This document shows positions 9,958 through 17,014 of a stretch of 64,000 nucleotides of DNA, one piece after another. Source of the stretch: Diaphorobacter sp. HDW4A (GTDB lineage Bacteria > Pseudomonadota > Gammaproteobacteria > Burkholderiales > Burkholderiaceae_C); the NCBI RefSeq assembly GCF_011305995.1, contig NZ_CP049910.1, positions 496,001 to 560,000 of the forward strand, written 5' to 3'. The translations under genes were made by a program, and so were the position numbers. Below the pieces are notes generated by a model. The model saw only the letters and a list, made by a program, of their open reading frames with translations. It searched no databases and had not been told where the DNA came from. Each line of letters begins with the position of its first letter. Position 1 is the first letter of the stretch.

Positions 9958-11079
9958 GTGTCCCCCAACTCATCCAAGAACATTTCGCCTTCTGATCAGA
10001 CCCCTCGGCTGCGTTTTTCGGACAATCCGGCCGAGAGCTATCAGGCGCTTGATCTGGTCTCCACACTGGTAGCGGTACTGGGCGCGGATGGCGCTGTGCT
10101 GTTCGCCAACGCCGCGCTCGAGACGGCTCTCGGCCAGTCGCGCCGCACGCTCGAAGGCGTTGACTTCAGCGGCTTCTTCACCGACCCCACCATTCTTCGC
10201 AATGCCCTGTCGGGCGCACGTGGCGCGGATTTCGCTGCGCTGCGCTTCGAGTCGGGCCTGCGCCGCGTGCCGCAGGATCCGCTGCCGGTGCATGTCCACC
10301 TGTCGTGCGTGGAGCAGGGCGGCGATGTGCTGGTCGAATGCTGGCCGCTCGAGGCTCAGGCGCGTCAGGACCGCGAGGAGCGGCTGCGCGAGCAGGCGCT
10401 TGCCAACAAGGAACTGATCCGCAATCTCGCGCACGAGATCAAGAATCCGCTCGGCGGCATTCGCGGCGCGGCACAGTTGCTGGAGATGGATCTGCCGTCG
10501 CCCGATCTGCAGGAGTACACGCAGGTCATCATTCACGAGGCCGACCGGCTGCAGAGTCTGGTGGACCGGCTGCTCGCGCCGCACCGCCATCCGCATCAGG
10601 TGGGCGACGTGAACATCCACGAGGTCTGTGAACGTGTGCGCTCGCTTGTGCTGGTCGAGTTTCCACGCGGCCTCGAGATCAAGCGCGACTACGACATCTC
10701 GATTCCCGAGTTCCGGGGCGACCGCGAGCAGCTCATTCAGGCCATGCTGAACATCGTCCAGAACGCGGCTCAGGCGCTGACCGAGCGCATCGCGGCCGGC
10801 AATGCACAGATCATTTTGCGCACGCGTGTGGCACGACAAGTAACATTTGGTCGTCAACGTTATCGGTTGGCATTGGATTTGCATGTGATCGACAACGGAC
10901 CAGGTGTGCCCGAGACGATCAAGGAGCGAATCTTCTATCCTCTTGTCACGGGCAGGGATGGGGGTTCGGGTCTTGGACTGACGTTGGCACAGACTTTTGT
11001 GCAGCGCCACCATGGCCTGATCGAATGCGACAGTGTTCCAGGACGCACAGACTTTCGTATCCTCATCCCGTTGCCTTGA
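9958..11079 (+). CDS. glnL: nitrogen regulation sensor histidine kinase NtrB
   Basis: 373 residues from GTG 9958. Residues 25-130 form a PAS-like sensor domain. The H box is NLAHEIKNPLGG, with the phospho-accepting His at about residue 159. The N box is in QAMLNIVQNAAQAL, the G1 box is DNGPGVP, and the G2 box is GGSGLGLTLAQ. No membrane segment is present, as expected for cytoplasmic NtrB. It phosphorylates or dephosphorylates NtrC in response to PII. It is placed directly before glnG, with a 54-nt gap. Confidence 0.93.
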   Translation: MSPNSSKNISPSDQTPRLRFSDNPAESYQALDLVSTLVAVLGADGAVLFANAALETALGQSRRTLEGVDFSGFFTDPTILRNALSGARGADFAALRFESGLRRVPQDPLPVHVHLSCVEQGGDVLVECWPLEAQARQDREERLREQALANKELIRNLAHEIKNPLGGIRGAAQLLEMDLPSPDLQEYTQVIIHEADRLQSLVDRLLAPHRHPHQVGDVNIHEVCERVRSLVLVEFPRGLEIKRDYDISIPEFRGDREQLIQAMLNIVQNAAQALTERIAAGNAQIILRTRVARQVTFGRQRYRLALDLHVIDNGPGVPETIKERIFYPLVTGRDGGSGLGLTLAQTFVQRHHGLIECDSVPGRTDFRILIPLP

Positions 11080-11133
11080 GGTCCTTGAAAACAACGGGGG
11101 AATGATTCCCCTTCAACAAGGAAGTAGATACAC

Positions 11134-12777
11134 ATGAAGCCGATCTGGATAGTAGACGACGACCCCTCGATCCGCTTCGTCCTAGAGAAAGCGCTGGCGC
11201 GCGAGAACCTGCCGACGCGCAGTTTCTCCAACCCGCGCGAGGTGCTGGACGCGCTGGCCGACATCGCGGCCGGTGATTCCGAACACAGCGGCCCGCAGGT
11301 GCTGGTCAGCGACATCCGGATGCCTGGCGGCTCGGGCCTGCAACTGCTCGAAAAGCTGCGCGAGCTGCAGCCCGGCCTGCCTGTGATCATCATGACGGCC
11401 TACTCGGATCTCGACAGCGCCGTCTCCGCCCTGCAGCGCGGCGCGTTTGAATACCTGCCCAAGCCGTTCGACCTGCCCAAGGCGGTAGAGCTGATTCGCC
11501 GCGCGGTGGAAGAAAGCCAGCGCGAGCAAGTGGCCGAAGAGCGCCAGGCCGCTGCGCCTGAAATCCTCGGTCAGGCGCCTGCGATGCAGGACGTGTTCCG
11601 CGCCATCGGCCGCCTGAGCCAGAGCGCGGTGACCGTGCTGATCACGGGCGAGTCGGGTTCGGGCAAGGAACTGGTGGCACGTGCGCTGCACAAGCATTCG
11701 CCGGTCTCGGGTGGGCCGTTCGTGGCGATCAACACCGCCGCCATTCCCAAGGATCTGCTGGAGAGCGAATTGTTCGGCCACGAGCGCGGCGCATTCACCG
11801 GCGCGCAGACCCAGCGCCGGGGCCGCTTCGAGCAAGCCGAGGGCGGTACGCTGTTCCTCGACGAGATCGGCGACATGCCGTTCGATCTGCAGACGCGGTT
11901 GCTGCGGGTGCTCTCCGACGGCCATTTCTACCGCGTGGGCGGCCATGCGGCCGTGAAGGCGAACGTGCGCGTGATTGCCGCGACACACCAGAACCTCGAA
12001 ACCCGCGTGAAAGACGGCGTGTTCCGCGAGGACTTGTTCCACCGCCTGAACGTGATCCGTCTGCGCCTGCCCGCATTGCGCGAGCGTCGCGAGGACGTGC
12101 CCAGCCTGACGCGCCACTTTCTGCAGCAGAGCGCACGCCAGTTGGGCGTCGAGCCCAAGCGCATTTCCGAAGCCGCACTGGCTCGCCTGCAGTCGTTTGA
12201 CTTTCCCGGCAACGTGCGCCAGCTCGAGAACATCTGCCATTGGCTGTCCGTGATGGCGCCTGCTCAGGTGATCTCCGTGCAGGATCTGCCGCCCGAGGTG
12301 CTCAATGCGCCGGTGGGTTCGCTCGACACTTCGTCGGCGCCTGCGGTCGCTGCAGCGCCGTCAGCCCATGGCATCGTCTCGCCTGCTGCAGAAGCGGTGT
12401 CGGAAGCTCCGGCCGCGGCGAGCTTTCACGCGCCCGGGCCGAGCCCCATCAATGGCTCAGGCATGGTGGGAGGCTATGGCAATGTCTATCCCGCGCCGAC
12501 AGCCGCACAGTCGGTGGAATATGGCGCAGCCGTATCTCAGGCGGGTTGGGAGCATTCGCTCGAAGTCGAGGCGCAGGAGCTGCTGCGTGAAGGCCGCCCG
12601 GAGGTGTGGGACATTCTCACGCGTCGCTTTGAGTCGCGCCTGATCAAGACCGCGCTGCACGAGACGCATGGCCGCCGCATGGAGGCGGCGCAGCGTCTGG
12701 GCATTGGCCGCAACACCATCACGCGCAAGATCCAGGAGTTGGGCTTGGACGATCACCGGGGTTCAGACGAAGTGTGA
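11134..12777 (+). CDS. glnG: nitrogen regulation response regulator NtrC, sigma54 activator
   Basis: 547 residues. The receiver domain (about 1-125) has the phospho-acceptor Asp near residue 60 in VLVSDIRMPGG. The AAA+ domain (about 150-390) contains Walker A GESGSGKE, the sigma54-contact loop GAFTGA and GTLFLDEIGDMP. The C-terminal Fis-type helix-turn-helix (about 500-545) reads AAQRLGIGRNTITRKIQ. The protein is longer than E. coli NtrC (469) because of an alanine/proline-rich linker of roughly 100 residues between the AAA+ and DNA-binding domains. It would act on the glnA promoter described at 7733. Confidence 0.95.
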   Translation: MKPIWIVDDDPSIRFVLEKALARENLPTRSFSNPREVLDALADIAAGDSEHSGPQVLVSDIRMPGGSGLQLLEKLRELQPGLPVIIMTAYSDLDSAVSALQRGAFEYLPKPFDLPKAVELIRRAVEESQREQVAEERQAAAPEILGQAPAMQDVFRAIGRLSQSAVTVLITGESGSGKELVARALHKHSPVSGGPFVAINTAAIPKDLLESELFGHERGAFTGAQTQRRGRFEQAEGGTLFLDEIGDMPFDLQTRLLRVLSDGHFYRVGGHAAVKANVRVIAATHQNLETRVKDGVFREDLFHRLNVIRLRLPALRERREDVPSLTRHFLQQSARQLGVEPKRISEAALARLQSFDFPGNVRQLENICHWLSVMAPAQVISVQDLPPEVLNAPVGSLDTSSAPAVAAAPSAHGIVSPAAEAVSEAPAAASFHAPGPSPINGSGMVGGYGNVYPAPTAAQSVEYGAAVSQAGWEHSLEVEAQELLREGRPEVWDILTRRFESRLIKTALHETHGRRMEAAQRLGIGRNTITRKIQELGLDDHRGSDEV

Positions 12778-12885
12778 TGAAGGACTACGGGGCGCTTTTC
12801 AAATTTATTTGGAAATTTTCACCCCGTTTGAGCGCTTGCTCCGATTCAGTGGATGTCCTTCATCCATTTCGAGGAGCAAGCCATC

Positions 12886-13827
12886 ATGGTTTCGACATTC
12901 ACACTTCGCCGCACCGTCGTTCAACTGCTGATCGGCACCACGCTGCTGGGCGGTCTTTCCCTTGCGGCACAGGCCGCGACACTGGCCGACGTGCGGCTGG
13001 TCGAGCGCAACAGCGGACGCGTGTTGCCGGTCTACCTCCATCAGGGCGAGTACTGGGTGGCGGGCAGGCCCGGCGCCAACTATTCCATCGACATCACCAA
13101 CCGCACGGGACGCCGCATCATGGCGGTCATCAGCGTGGATGGCGTCAATGCGATCACCGGCAAGAGCGCCTCGGCCACGGCCGATGACGGCTACGTGTTC
13201 AGCCCATGGCAGAACTGGGCGATCACCGGCTGGCGCAAGAGCGACAGCCAGGTTGCCGCCTTTTACTTCTCGGAGAGCGATGCGTCCTACGCCAGCCGTA
13301 CCGGCCGTCCGCGCGATGTGGGGGTGATCGGTGTGGCGCTGTTCCGTGAGCGTATGCCTGAGCCCGTGCGCCCGGCACCGCCCATCTCGCGGCGTTCACC
13401 AATACAGGAAGAGAGCGAAAAGTCCGGCCGCTACGACGGACCCGCTGCCGATGCACGGGCCAGCACCGCGCCCGCGTCGCCAGCGCCCAATGCGTCACCA
13501 GCGCCCAGCGCTCAGCCACCCGTGGTCGCTGCCGAGTCCGCCAAGCCGCGCGCGGAGGAAAAGAGCGCCGACTTCGCCGCCAAGCGCAGGCCAAGTCCCA
13601 GCCCGAGCCTGGGAACGGGCCACGGCTCGATCGAAACCTCGTACACCTCGAACACCGAGTTCGACGCTGCTACCCGCAGGCCCGAGCAGGTCGTGCGTTT
13701 TCGCTACGACAGCTATGCCAACCTGGTCGCCAAGGGCGTGATTCCCACGCCGCGCGGCGAGCGAACACCGAATCCCTTTCCCGCGCAAGGGGACAACGGT
13801 TTTGTCCCCGATCCTCCGCGCTGGTAA
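12886..13827 (+). CDS. secreted hypothetical protein
   Basis: 313 residues from ATG 12886 with GAGGAGCAAGCC as ribosome-binding site; an upstream in-frame start at 12853 lacks one. A signal peptide ends near AAQAA (about residue 30). A conserved-looking globular domain follows (about 32-165) with ANYSIDITNRTGRRIMAVI, a beta-rich segment, and WQNWAITGWRKS. The C-terminal half is low-complexity Pro/Ala/Ser with a short tail. I do not recognise the family. It precedes the ECF sigma gene and may be part of an envelope-related regulon, but nothing shows this directly. Confidence 0.6.
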   Translation: MVSTFTLRRTVVQLLIGTTLLGGLSLAAQAATLADVRLVERNSGRVLPVYLHQGEYWVAGRPGANYSIDITNRTGRRIMAVISVDGVNAITGKSASATADDGYVFSPWQNWAITGWRKSDSQVAAFYFSESDASYASRTGRPRDVGVIGVALFRERMPEPVRPAPPISRRSPIQEESEKSGRYDGPAADARASTAPASPAPNASPAPSAQPPVVAAESAKPRAEEKSADFAAKRRPSPSPSLGTGHGSIETSYTSNTEFDAATRRPEQVVRFRYDSYANLVAKGVIPTPRGERTPNPFPAQGDNGFVPDPPRW

Positions 13828-13903
13828 GCTGATTCGGTTCTGGGCTGTGCGATTTTCTCCACAGCCGGGGCGGCGGGGCTTCTGGCTTTGCATAATGCCC
13901 GGC

Positions 13904-14485
13904 ATGGTGGAGTCTGAACTGCAATCTCTTGCCGACGAGGCGCTGATGCTGGCCTATGCCGGTGGTCGCGCCGCGGCATTCGAAAGCCTGTATGACCGCC
14001 ATGGCAAGCGTCTCTGGCGCTATTTGTTTCGCAACACCGGCAACCCGGCGCTGGCAGATGATCTGGGGCAGGAGGTCTGGTTCGCTGTGGTGGACGCGGC
14101 TTCGAACTACCAGGTGAAGGCCAAATTCACCACTTGGCTGTTCACGCTCGCGCACCACAAGCTGGTCGACCACTGGCGTAGCCACCGGCCGCAGCTCAGC
14201 CTGAACGAGGACTCCCCCGAAGCCATGTCGCTCGCCGAAACCCTGTTTGCGAATTCCGGCTTCGAGCCCGAGCGACTGCAGGGCCGCAAGGATCTGGCAC
14301 GCGCGCTGCTCGATGCGCTGGCCGATCTGCCCGAAGACCAGCGCACCGCGTTTCTGCTGCAGGCCGAGGGCGACCTCAGCGTGGCCGACATCGCCGCCGC
14401 AACCGGCGTGCCGCAGGAGACAGCCAAGACCCGTCTGCGCTACGCCCGCGCCAAGCTGCGCCAGGCGCTGGAGGTGCTGGCATGA
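13904..14485 (+). CDS. RNA polymerase sigma factor, ECF (sigma-70 family)
   Basis: About 193 residues from ATG 13904 (ATG 13895 would add three). The region 2 helix begins FESLYDRHGKRLWRYL and contains ALADDLGQEVWFAV. Region 4 is LADLPEDQRTAFLLQAEGDL followed by the helix-turn-helix VADIAAATGVPQETAKTRL. The acidic linker between the regions is typical of this small class. The stop codon overlaps the start of the next gene (ATGA), which makes the downstream membrane protein its likely regulator. Confidence 0.88.
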   Translation: MVESELQSLADEALMLAYAGGRAAAFESLYDRHGKRLWRYLFRNTGNPALADDLGQEVWFAVVDAASNYQVKAKFTTWLFTLAHHKLVDHWRSHRPQLSLNEDSPEAMSLAETLFANSGFEPERLQGRKDLARALLDALADLPEDQRTAFLLQAEGDLSVADIAAATGVPQETAKTRLRYARAKLRQALEVLA

Positions 14486-15372
14486 CCGATCGCGCCACGG
14501 AGAACCACGCCACAGACGGTAGTGCCGACGACCAGCTCGTCGCGCTGTATCGCGAGGCGGTCGCGGAAGATCGCGGACCGAGCGCCGACAGCCGCGAGCG
14601 CGTGCTCGCCCGTGCCCGGGAGATGGCTGCCAGACGTGCCGAAGCCGCATCGGTGCAAGCACAGAAACCGCGCGGCGAGGCCGCCAACGACCGTCGCTGG
14701 CTGCGCCACGCGCTCGGCAGCGTGGCGATGATCGGACTGGTCGGCTGGCTGACCCTGCAGCATCTCGACGAACCCGGAGCACCGCAACTCGACACCGCGC
14801 CAGTGTCTGCACCTGCTGCATCAGCACCGATGCCAGAGCCACCCGCTCAGGCCCCGGCCGAAGCTGAAAAGAAGACCAATCGCGCCGAAGATTCGATGAA
14901 CAGCGCAGTCATTCCCAAACCGGCTCCCGAAAGAGTGCGGGAAAAGGCGGCGGCCAAGGAGGAGAGGGCGCTACGCGAGGAAGCTCCTGCGGCGGCTTCC
15001 GCAGCGCCGGAGCTGCGCAGAATGCCCGCGCCGCAGTCTGCTCCTGCGCCTGTACCTGTGCCAGCTCCAGCTCCAGCTCCAGCCGCCGAGGTTGCGCCGA
15101 GCGCAGCGGACTCCAGCGCTCCCGCTGCCTTGTCGGGTGCGGCTCGTCGGGATTCGTTGTCCAACAACAAGGTTATGCGTCAGGGCAATGCCGCGTTGAA
15201 ACCACTGCCGATCTGCGATGCGGACATGGATCCCGAGGCACTCGCCGAGCAGACCCGCCGCATCAAGGCGCGGGACGAGGCGCTCGCACAAAGCCAACCC
15301 TTGCCCGAGTCCGCACCGATCTGCAGGCCTGCCAAGGACGAAGCATCTCCACCAGGCAGCGAATCTCGCTGA
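14482..15372 (+). CDS. putative anti-sigma-like membrane protein, Pro/Ala-rich
   Basis: 296 residues overlapping the sigma gene by 4 nt. The first 75 residues are polar and cytoplasmic in character, residues about 78-95 form a single transmembrane helix (ALGSVAMIGLVGWLTL), and the remainder is an extended Ala/Pro/Glu-rich periplasmic region including an APAPVPVPAPAPAPA run near residue 195. No zinc-binding HxxxCxxC anti-sigma motif is visible. The translational coupling and single-helix topology suggest a membrane anti-sigma or co-regulator for the preceding ECF factor; this is inference from context. Confidence 0.55.
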   Translation: MTDRATENHATDGSADDQLVALYREAVAEDRGPSADSRERVLARAREMAARRAEAASVQAQKPRGEAANDRRWLRHALGSVAMIGLVGWLTLQHLDEPGAPQLDTAPVSAPAASAPMPEPPAQAPAEAEKKTNRAEDSMNSAVIPKPAPERVREKAAAKEERALREEAPAAASAAPELRRMPAPQSAPAPVPVPAPAPAPAAEVAPSAADSSAPAALSGAARRDSLSNNKVMRQGNAALKPLPICDADMDPEALAEQTRRIKARDEALAQSQPLPESAPICRPAKDEASPPGSESR

Positions 15373-15390
15373 AAAAGCGTTTGAAAGGGT

Positions 15391-16167
15391 TTAGCCCAGT
15401 GTCACCACGACGGGCGTGTGGTCGCTTGGCTGCTTGTTCTTGCGCGGCGTGCGGTCTATGGTGCAGGCCGTCACCGAGCCCTTGAGCGCGTCGCTCACCA
15501 GAATGTGGTCAATGCGCAAGCCCCGGTTCTTCTGGAAGCCCAGCATGCGGTAGTCCCACCACGAGAAGCTCTTTTCCGGCTGGTCGAACATACGGTAAGC
15601 GTCGGTGAGTCCGAGGCCAAGCAGGTTCTGGAAGTGCGTGCGCTCTTCCACGGTGTGGTGGATGGTGTCCTTGAGCCCGACCGGGTCGTAGGAATCGCGG
15701 TCTTCGGGCGTGACGTTGAAATCGCCCATGATGATCAGACGTTTATGCTTCTGCATCTCGGATCGCACCCAGTTCTCGAGCGCTGTGAGCCACTTCATCT
15801 TGTAGGCGAACTTCTCGCTGCCCGGCTCCTGGCCGTTGACGAAATAGCAGTTGATGACGCGCAGTGGACCCGCATCGGTCTCCACCGTGCCCGCAATCAC
15901 GCGCGCTTGTTCGTCCTCGTGCAGCGGGATGTTGCGCACCACTTCGTCGGCCGACTTCTTCGTGATGAGCGCCACGCCGTTGTAGGTCTTCTGCCCGAAG
16001 CAGACGCTTTGGTAGCCCAGTGCTTCGAAGGCATCATGGGGAAACTTGTCGTCGGTGAGCTTGAGTTCCTGCAGTCCCAACACATCGACCGGATTGGCCT
16101 GCAGCCATTCCAGTACCTGTGGCAGGCGAACGTTGAGGGAGTTGATGTTCCAGGTGGCAAGTTTCAT
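15391..16167 (-). CDS. xthA: exodeoxyribonuclease III
   Basis: 258 residues, the normal size for the ExoIII/AP-endonuclease family (EEP fold), involved in base-excision repair. Motifs are MKLATWNINS at the N-terminus, QELKLTD with the catalytic Glu near residue 34, MGDFNVTPEDRD (metal and catalytic Asp/Asn near 150), LRIDHILVS, and the final SDHTPVV with its catalytic His. It is convergent with the sigma/anti-sigma pair. Its upstream side is where the chromosome gives way to the mobile element. Confidence 0.95.
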   Translation of the reverse strand: MKLATWNINSLNVRLPQVLEWLQANPVDVLGLQELKLTDDKFPHDAFEALGYQSVCFGQKTYNGVALITKKSADEVVRNIPLHEDEQARVIAGTVETDAGPLRVINCYFVNGQEPGSEKFAYKMKWLTALENWVRSEMQKHKRLIIMGDFNVTPEDRDSYDPVGLKDTIHHTVEERTHFQNLLGLGLTDAYRMFDQPEKSFSWWDYRMLGFQKNRGLRIDHILVSDALKGSVTACTIDRTPRKNKQPSDHTPVVVTLG

Positions 16168-16753
16168 TGTTTTTATAACCTATTGATATAGTTTGTGTTT
16201 TTTAGATGATCCTGCTTATTCTTGGCTCTAGCTACAGATCTAGCTACAAAGTTGAGGCGAGATGGAATGACATGCAGGGACACGACCGTAGCGTCCATCA
16301 CTTTTGTAGCTAGCCACTGGCTTTGGGTGATTGTCGTGGATTGAGGTCCGCCGTGAGACTTCGCGCAGCGCAAGCGTTCTTGGCTTCGTGCGTTGGCAGA
16401 TGACCTGGGCTGCCCGTCGGTCAAGGCGCGGGAACGCGATGCGCCAAGGATGGCGTACCCGAACGGGCTGCGTGGATGGGACGAGGGGAGGATATTCATC
16501 TGAGCGCTGGCACTGAATGCCGAGCATTTATCCATGATTTTTCATATTGCGCAACAAAGTGCCCTGAAGTGCAAAAGTGCAATGGCTGTTGGTGTCGACG
16601 GTTCGTTGATGATCGAGCAGAGTTGACTGAGCGTGGCGCTTCAGTGGTCGCATCAGAGTCGGGCACTTTGCGCTTGGAGACTTGTTCCCCTCGACGCCGC
16701 TGCGGTTGCAGATTGATCAGCTGCGGATAAGCTGACATCAGGAGGTAGTCGAT
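16168..16753. other. gene-poor left junction of the element
   Basis: No convincing gene lies in these 586 bases. The first 50 are AT-rich (likely the xthA promoter on the minus strand). Positions 16228-16312 hold two direct copies and one inverted copy of CTAGCTACA (annotated separately). The rest has no ribosome-binding site with a plausible protein. A minus-strand frame at 16173-16535 has no recognisable motif. This is the most likely place for the attachment site. Confidence 0.4.
16228..16312. repeat. CTAGCTACA direct and inverted repeats near the element's left end
   Basis: CTAGCTACA occurs at 16228-16236 and 16240-16248, with starts 12 bp apart. An inverted copy (CTTTTGTAGCTA, 16301-16312) faces the second one, extending the match to TAGCTACAAA(A)G. 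Paired direct and inverted short repeats next to an integration boundary resemble recombinase core and arm sites, but a chromosomal dispersed repeat is equally possible. Confidence 0.35.
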
Positions 16754-17014
16754 ATGAGAAAGTGCTTCTTTTTGTTGATCCTGTCGATGGGGCCGGCGGT
16801 CGGTCTGCTTGTCTCCATTGCGTCCAACGATAAGTGGGGAGTCGCTGTATTGATGATGGGACTCGGCCTCATGATTTCCGCCCCGCTCGCAGCGGCGCTG
16901 ACCGGTGTTGGTCGAAGTGGATGTAGGTCGAGACAAGGCTGGGGTAGCGGAGGCTCAGGTGCCTCCGGTTCCTTGTTTAAGGGAGATTCGCCGCTGCGTC
17001 GCTGGGATCGTTAG
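16754..17014 (+). CDS. small inner-membrane protein convergent with traG
   Basis: 86 residues from ATG 16754, preceded by a very good ribosome-binding site (CAGGAGGTAGTCGAT). Two hydrophobic segments (about 4-24 and 30-50) are followed by a Gly/Ser/Arg-rich tail. It is convergent with traG and the two stop codons overlap by 4 nt. I do not recognise a family. In SXT and F, genes for inner-membrane entry-exclusion proteins (Eex, TraS) lie next to traG, so an exclusion role is a reasonable guess from position and topology only. Confidence 0.55.
   Translation: MRKCFFLLILSMGPAVGLLVSIASNDKWGVAVLMMGLGLMISAPLAAALTGVGRSGCRSRQGWGSGGSGASGSLFKGDSPLRRWDR

Noticed and set aside
16173..16535. 120-residue minus-strand frame at the left junction as an integrase remnant
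   Set aside because: No RHRY residues or integrase-like blocks can be seen; the resemblance is too weak.
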